In this document: one piece after another, positions 6,094 to 9,681 of the stretch
Layout of the letters: each line of letters starts with the position of its first letter
Numbering within the stretch: position 1 is the stretch's first letter
From: Thermoplasmata archaeon
GTDB taxonomy: Archaea; Thermoplasmatota; Thermoplasmata; RBG-16-68-12
Length of the DNA: 9,681 nt
NCBI GenBank assembly: GCA_013329855.1
Contig: DUJI01000303.1
Span: 1-9,681, forward strand
Reading direction: 5' to 3'
Position numbers and translations under genes: made by a program
Notes under the pieces: generated by a model
Databases searched by the model: none
The model's input: the letters and a program-made list of their open reading frames with translations, nothing else
Told to the model about the DNA's origin: nothing

Positions 6094-7335
6094 ATGCGAA
6101 TCCGCTGGCGCCGACGAGGGCGCCTCCGCAAAGCGGCCACGGCCCTCGTCGCGCTCGCCCTCCTCCCCGTTGCCATCCTCCTCGGCTCCGCGAGCATACA
6201 TGCGGCCGCCTCCTCCCCCGCGGCGGGAATCCACACGGACGCACTCGGGACGCAGGACACAGGCCCCCCCACGGCCGAGGCCTTGCAGCGTAGCGAGGCG
6301 AGTGGTCTGTTCGGGCCGTTTAGCTGGGATGGCCAGCTCGTCTCGGGTCCGTTCGTAAGCTTCGACTTCTCCGTCGGGACCGGCGCCATCGTGGGGTACT
6401 TCGCGGTGAACGGCACGAACGCGTCCCTCTTGATCGATACGATCCGAATCGCCGGGTTCGTGCCGACCTCGACGCCTCAGATCGCGGGTGCGACCTTCAC
6501 CGCCTCCGCATCCAATGTGAGTCTCGTCGTCCACGACGAGCCCACGGCGCTCCTCGAAATCCACACGACGGGGCAGCCCCGAAGCGTGGAGTTGAGCTTC
6601 CCCAGCGGGGCGACGGACTTGGCCGTGTCCCACGCGACGGAATGGCCGCACTCCGGCCTCGCGTTCGGCGTGGGCGCGAGCCACGGGCGTCTGATGGTCG
6701 GCCGTGGGAACCTCACGGTGAACGGAACCACGGTGACCGCCGACCTCCAAGCGGACGACTACCTCGCGTTGCGCGCCGTCCCGGCGTTCGCGGAGCACGC
6801 GGCCGAGCGTACCGCGGTCCTCGATGCCTTCGCCTCGGGTCGCCTCGCCGCGGAGTACGAGTTCGTCGCGATGAGCGGCGGGGGCTGGCTCGAGAACACC
6901 GCGCAGTATCAGGGCGGCCTCGCCGCCACCAGCACCCACGTGGAGTACGGGCAGGCCAAGATTGACCTGGGAGTGGCGGAACCTCGCGGTGGGGTCGTCA
7001 TCCTTGCGTTCGATCCGGAGACGATGCCCGCGGACGCGCAGCACCGACTCGTTGTCACGCAAAACGGTTCGGAGGTTCAGCAGGCCACAAGTCCGGTTGA
7101 GTCCCTGTACACGCTCCCGGGCACCTCAGCGCACCCCTCGTTCTCCTTGCTTGCGATGAACGCGACGGTCCTGGTGATCTATCTTCCGGAACTCAGCGCG
7201 TCGCCCCTTCAGATCGAGAGCCTCGCTCTCCCTGCCTCGCCCGGCCTCGATGAACCCACGGAGTTGGCCATGGTGGCAGCCGTCTTCGTCGTGTCCCTCG
7301 CGGCAGCCGTCATGCTCCGCCGGCCTCAGGAGTGA
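6094..7335 (+). CDS. Exported, C-terminally anchored glycoprotein-like protein
   Basis: The 413-residue product belongs to no family I recognise. It opens with a very basic N-region (seven Arg within the first 12 residues) and a hydrophobic core at about 14-32 ending near ASIHAA, a typical Sec signal peptide or anchor. The middle is beta-rich and polar, with a long stretch alternating Val/Leu with Thr/Ser/Gly. Near the C-terminus a single membrane helix (391-408, LAMVAAVFVVSLAAAVML) is followed by RRPQE, giving type I topology with nearly all of the chain outside the cell. Seven N-glycosylation sequons are present (Asn 106, 109, 141, 206, 210, 324 and 356), as expected of archaeal surface proteins, and there is no Cys in the ectodomain. 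It is divergent from the regulator operon, with a repeat-bearing promoter region between. A role at the cell envelope is inferred; binding or enzymatic activity cannot be assigned. Confidence 0.85.
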   Translation: MRIRWRRRGRLRKAATALVALALLPVAILLGSASIHAAASSPAAGIHTDALGTQDTGPPTAEALQRSEASGLFGPFSWDGQLVSGPFVSFDFSVGTGAIVGYFAVNGTNASLLIDTIRIAGFVPTSTPQIAGATFTASASNVSLVVHDEPTALLEIHTTGQPRSVELSFPSGATDLAVSHATEWPHSGLAFGVGASHGRLMVGRGNLTVNGTTVTADLQADDYLALRAVPAFAEHAAERTAVLDAFASGRLAAEYEFVAMSGGGWLENTAQYQGGLAATSTHVEYGQAKIDLGVAEPRGGVVILAFDPETMPADAQHRLVVTQNGSEVQQATSPVESLYTLPGTSAHPSFSLLAMNATVLVIYLPELSASPLQIESLALPASPGLDEPTELAMVAAVFVVSLAAAVMLRRPQE

Positions 7336-7346
7336 GCGGCGGACTT

Positions 7347-7352
7347 CTTATA
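7347..7352 (+). promoter_or_regulatory. TATA-like box of the small zinc protein gene
   Basis: CTTATA, in an otherwise GC-rich stretch just after the exported-protein stop, has its centre 27.5 bases before the ATG at 7377. This indicates an independent promoter and a leaderless message. Confidence 0.55.
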
Positions 7353-7376
7353 CGGGGCCTGTCATCGCTGAGACCG

Positions 7377-7580
7377 ATGCCCGCCAAGAAGGAGGTCTGC
7401 GGCGTCTCCGGCTGCGGACAGGATGCCATCCGTTCCGTCGCCGTGGACAAGGCGAAGGACGCGCTTCAAGGGAAATCGCTGACCGCGGACTTCCGCCGCG
7501 TCCACCTCTGCCGGGAGCACTATCGCGCGTTCCGCAAGGCGACCAAGAAGGACCGGGAACTCGAGCGGCTCGGATGGTGA
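7377..7580 (+). CDS. Small Cys/His protein, probable zinc binding
   Basis: The 67-residue protein starts MPAKKEVCGVSGCGQ and contains two metal-ligand-like pairs: Cys8-x4-Cys13, and His43-x-Cys45-x2-His48 in RVHLCREHYRAF. A basic, probably helical tail (FRKATKKDRELERLGW) follows. Cys8, Cys13, Cys45 and His48 could form one zinc site with a 31-residue insert containing a Lys-rich helix. The strong positive charge (about 18 Lys/Arg) suggests nucleic-acid or ribosome binding, which is inference only. The frame stays open upstream to a GTG at 7332, but that start precedes the TATA-like box; ATG 7377 lies where transcription should begin. The gene has its own promoter and is followed after about 33 bases by the broken transporter gene. 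I do not recognise a named family. Confidence 0.8.
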   Translation: MPAKKEVCGVSGCGQDAIRSVAVDKAKDALQGKSLTADFRRVHLCREHYRAFRKATKKDRELERLGW

Positions 7581-7613
7581 CGACCCCAACCCGCGCGGCC
7601 CCCTCGTGATCCC

Positions 7614-8730
7614 GTGCGGCCCCGCCCCCTCACATCAACTTCCTGACCAACGCCGCGGCCTCCGCCGCGGGACTCTTCATCCCCCTGTACGCGGTCCAGA
7701 ACGGCGCGAACCTGGAGGAGGTCGGCTTCATTGTCGCCGCGTACAACGCGTTCACCATCTTCGCGTCGATCTTCTTCGGGCGCGCTGCGGACGTCCAAGG
7801 CGCACGAAGAACCCTTCGCGCGGGGCTCTTGCTTTCCGCGGTGACATGCCTCGCCCAGCCCTTCGCGGTGGACCCGTGGACTCTGCTCGTGAGTCGCTCC
7901 CTCCTAGGTTTCTGCGTGGGCATGTATCCCGCGGCGCTCCTCGCGTACGCGAAGACCGCGGACTCCCTGATGGGCAAGTTCTCCTCCTGGGGCTCGCTGG
8001 GATGGGCCCTGGGAAACGGCCTGGCGGGCGTCGTCGCACAGATCGACCCCGGGGTGTTCTGACAGGTCTTCGCGCTCGCGTCGGGTGCCTGGTTCCTCGC
8101 GTTCTACTTCGCGACCGCCGCGCCCTCGGAGGCTACAGGACGCATGCGCGTCCCGCTCTTCCCGCGGAGTATCTTGCGGCGGAACATCCCCGTGTACGCG
8201 ATGATGTTCATGCGCCACACGGGCGCCAACATGATCTGGGGCATCTTCCCCATCTACCTGGCGGTGGTCCTCCACCTGAACGTGCTCGAGATCGGGCTGA
8301 TCAATGCGTTCAACCCGTTCGTCCAGTTCGTCGTCATGCAGGGGATCGACCGCTACGGGAGCCGCACCCTCGTCGTCGCAGGCCTCCTGGGGTCCTTCAC
8401 GACCTTCGTCCTCTTCCTCGCCGCCTGGGATTTCTGGTCCATGTTGGCCATCCAGATCGTCCTGGGATTCTCGTGGACGACCCTCTACGTGGGCTCGCTC
8501 AAGTTCATCACGGAGCAGAACGCGGAGACCGCGACCGCGGGCGGCTGGTTCAACAGCGTGACGAGCCTGGCTCCATCGTGGGCCCCATTCTGGGGGGATT
8601 CGTTGCGGCCGTGAGCTACGCCCTGACCTTCGAGCTTGCCGCCGGGATGTGCCTGGCGGCCCTGGCCACGTACCTCTTCGCCCTGCGGCGTCCTGCGCGG
8701 CAAGATTCGCGGCGGACCGGAACCGCGTAG
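7614..8730 (+). pseudogene. MFS transporter, disrupted by two frameshifts and a stop
   Basis: Stitched together, this encodes a Major Facilitator Superfamily permease of about 370 residues. The first segment (second codon register, from about 7631) reads HINFLTNAAASAAGLFIPLY, then the MFS motif A loop FGRAADVQGARR, then SRSLLGFCVGMYPAALLAY. It stops at TGA 8060-8062, where Trp would fit (VF-stop-QVFALASGAWF). The same frame resumes with QVFALASGAWFLAFYF and IPVYAMMFMRHTGANMIWG and runs to GGWFNSVTSLA. A net loss of one base (or four) at 8570-8571 then moves the frame, and the C-terminal helices continue as GSIVGPILGGFVAAVSYAL to the stop at 8730. A further frame break lies near the start: GTG 7614 runs out of frame, and one extra C in the C-rich run 7619-7630 would join it to HINFL. 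Codon use is still like the neighbours, so decay would be recent; sequencing error is the alternative. Confidence 0.82.
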
Positions 8731-8758
8731 GTCCCTCCGTGACCTCCCCCGGTTGGAC

Positions 8759-9178
8759 TCACTCCACCTCGAGCTCGTTCAGGCCCGTCTTCGGGTTGGC
8801 CACGCGGTTCAGACGGATCCGGTCGAACCGCTCGAGGCAGACCTCGTTGACCACGCACGCCTTGGCCCGGAAGAGGTGTCCCCCCACGACGGAGTGGTCC
8901 CGCTGGCCCAGCGCCACGTGGAGGTGGAACTTGGGCTCGGACCTCATGGCGATGCTGCCGTGGAACGCGATGAGCTCATGCCGTCCCGGGAAGGACGTCT
9001 TCTCGTAGCCTTGCGGGCCGAAGAAGCCGATCTCGAAGTCCTGGAGCATGCCGATGCCCCAGAGGACCGCGCCGCTCTCGATCCCGTGCTTCCGCGCCGC
9101 GGCCTCCAGGCCCGGCAGGACGTCCTCCCCATCGACCAACTTGACCATGACGATGTGCCCTTCCTCCGCACTCTGCAT
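8759..9178 (-). CDS. PPC (DUF296) domain protein
   Basis: The 139-residue protein is a single PPC domain ('plant and prokaryote conserved', DUF296), the fold that in plants is joined to AT-hooks. Recognisable parts in order are MVKLVDGEDVLPGLEAAARK (helix after the first strand), IESGAVLWGIGMLQDFEIGFF, the strand HELIAFHGSIAM, and the signature FHLHVALGQRDHSVVGGHL with His85, His87 and His101. A last strand pair ends at VCLERFDRIRLNRV. Bacterial and archaeal members form trimers; their biochemical role is poorly known, and DNA binding should not be assumed since no AT-hook is present. The ATG at 9178 has GAGGTGA 4 bases upstream, overlapping the stop of the preceding nuclease gene. The two genes are therefore an operon read from the window's right edge. 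It converges on the broken MFS gene 28 bases away. Confidence 0.88.
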   Translation of the reverse strand: MQSAEEGHIVMVKLVDGEDVLPGLEAAARKHGIESGAVLWGIGMLQDFEIGFFGPQGYEKTSFPGRHELIAFHGSIAMRSEPKFHLHVALGQRDHSVVGGHLFRAKACVVNEVCLERFDRIRLNRVANPKTGLNELEVE

Positions 9179-9182
9179 AATC

Positions 9183-9189
9183 TCACCTC
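9183..9189 (-). promoter_or_regulatory. Shine-Dalgarno site of the PPC protein
   Basis: On the minus strand this reads GAGGTGA, a seven-base match to the archaeal consensus. It includes the TGA stop of the nuclease gene and lies 4 bases before ATG 9178, indicating coupled translation. Confidence 0.65.
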
Positions 9190-9681
9190 TCCCGCAACGG
9201 CACGGCCTGGATGTGCAGCTTCCGCTCCACGGCCCGGGCCAGGTCCGAGGCGTGGCTGAAGACCGGGTAGACGACCCGTGGTTCGCAGGCTTCGATGAAC
9301 GCCATGATGTCGTCGAAGTCCCCGTGGTCGCTCAGGGGGAACTGGGCGTCCAGGCCGTACCGACGCGTGAAGTCGAAGAAGGCGGTCCACCCGGACACGT
9401 ACGCCGTGCGGAGCCGCAGGCCGCCGAGCCAGGACACGCTGTCCTCGAGGGGCGGCCGCAACCAACCCGGCGGCAGGATGTAGACCCTCGGATCCCGGCG
9501 CTCCGACTCGGCCAGGCTCGAGATGCGTCGGTACCCGAGCTTGACCCCGTGCCGCACGTAGATGTCCGCCAGGTCCGCGATGCGGTCGGCGACGGCCACC
9601 TCGATCCCGAGGCGGTTCACGAGCGCGATGAGCTCCTGGCTCTTCCCGAAGACGTAGCCGCCCAGGGCCACGGGACCGTCC
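9183..9681 (-). CDS. Beta-CASP metallo-beta-lactamase-fold nuclease (5' partial)
   Basis: Only the C-terminal 165 residues are in the window; the N-terminal metal-binding HxHxDH half lies beyond the right edge. The visible part begins DGPVALGGYVFGKSQELIAL, the 'GKSQEL' helix typical of the beta-CASP insert in SNM1/Artemis-like and mRNA 3'-end-processing-factor-like enzymes. It continues with a beta-CASP strand (VAVADRIADL) and YVSGWTAFFDF. The late catalytic motif FPLSDHGDFDDIMAFI follows, whose Asp-His would bind metal. Near the end VVYPVFSHASDLA stands where the final family motif usually has 'THG', here Ser-His. It should be an RNA or DNA hydrolase; which substrate it uses, and whether it is the DNA-ligase-associated exonuclease type, cannot be decided from this half. 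It is the upstream gene of an operon with the PPC protein, 4 bases apart. Confidence 0.78.
   Translation of the reverse strand, partial: DGPVALGGYVFGKSQELIALVNRLGIEVAVADRIADLADIYVRHGVKLGYRRISSLAESERRDPRVYILPPGWLRPPLEDSVSWLGGLRLRTAYVSGWTAFFDFTRRYGLDAQFPLSDHGDFDDIMAFIEACEPRVVYPVFSHASDLARAVERKLHIQAVPLRER

Noticed and set aside
6034..7062. 342-codon open frame opposite the exported-protein gene
   Set aside because: No domain is visible, composition is Arg/Glu/Gly-rich, and the plus strand has a signal peptide, membrane anchor and promoter.
8060..8062. In-frame TGA within the MFS gene as a selenocysteine or recoded codon
   Set aside because: Tryptophan, not cysteine, fits the site, no recoding hairpin is evident, and the same gene carries two frameshifts, so a nonsense change or base error is simpler.
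7606..8730. Long open frame of 374 codons across the MFS region in the first register
   Set aside because: Up to about 8570 its product is Arg/Pro/Gly-rich shadow sequence; only its last 50 or so codons encode real MFS helices.

Overview
The window looks like a piece of a GC-rich archaeal chromosome. The best evidence is an archaeal RNA polymerase subunit L (Rpo11), a Pus7/TruD-type tRNA pseudouridine synthase with archaeal-type spacing, tandem winged-helix regulators, and AT-rich TATA-like boxes at a constant distance from start codons in otherwise GC-rich DNA. The gene set would suit a Thermoplasmata-related (Thermoplasmatota) lineage, but that placement is inference; no rRNA or other marker fixes it. 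I saw no rRNA or tRNA gene, CRISPR array, insertion sequence or replication origin.

Layout. (1) 1-1378, plus strand: the end of a DrrA-like ABC ATPase, overlapping by 4 bases a complete DrrB-like ABC-2 permease. The ATPase lacks the catalytic glutamate codon of Walker B. (2) 1415-2599, minus: an unrecognised coiled-coil protein of about 394 residues, divergent from (3) 2679-2909, plus: a two-helix membrane protein. (4) 2929-3462, minus: a phosphinothricin-acetyltransferase-like GNAT enzyme, divergent from (5) 3570-5124, plus: rpo11 and truD, an information-processing pair. (6) 5140-5926, minus: a two-gene operon of a small membrane protein and a tandem winged-helix regulator, divergent from (7) 6094-7335, plus: an exported, C-terminally anchored protein with seven N-glycosylation sequons. 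(8) 7377-7580, plus: a 67-residue Cys/His (probable zinc) protein. (9) 7614-8730, plus: an MFS transporter gene broken by two frameshifts and an in-frame TGA. (10) 8759-9681, minus: an operon of a beta-CASP metallo-beta-lactamase-fold nuclease (5' end outside the window) and a PPC/DUF296 protein.

Expression logic. Six promoter-proximal genes have a TATA-like hexamer whose centre lies about 26.5-29.5 bases before the chosen start codon, so their mRNAs are probably leaderless or nearly so. Three operon-internal genes (permease, regulator, PPC protein) instead have Shine-Dalgarno matches beside the preceding stop codon. This contrast was used to choose starts, for example moving rpo11 to 3570 and the zinc protein to 7377. 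The regulatory stretch at 5927-6093 carries a 15-base repeat, one copy just upstream of each of two divergent promoters, which suggests that the regulator at 5140-5664 may control both sides.

No wholly new system is evident. The most useful leads are the regulator/membrane-protein/exported-protein locus with its paired repeats, the cluster of lesions in the two transporter genes (real decay or assembly error), and three uncharacterised small or coiled-coil proteins.
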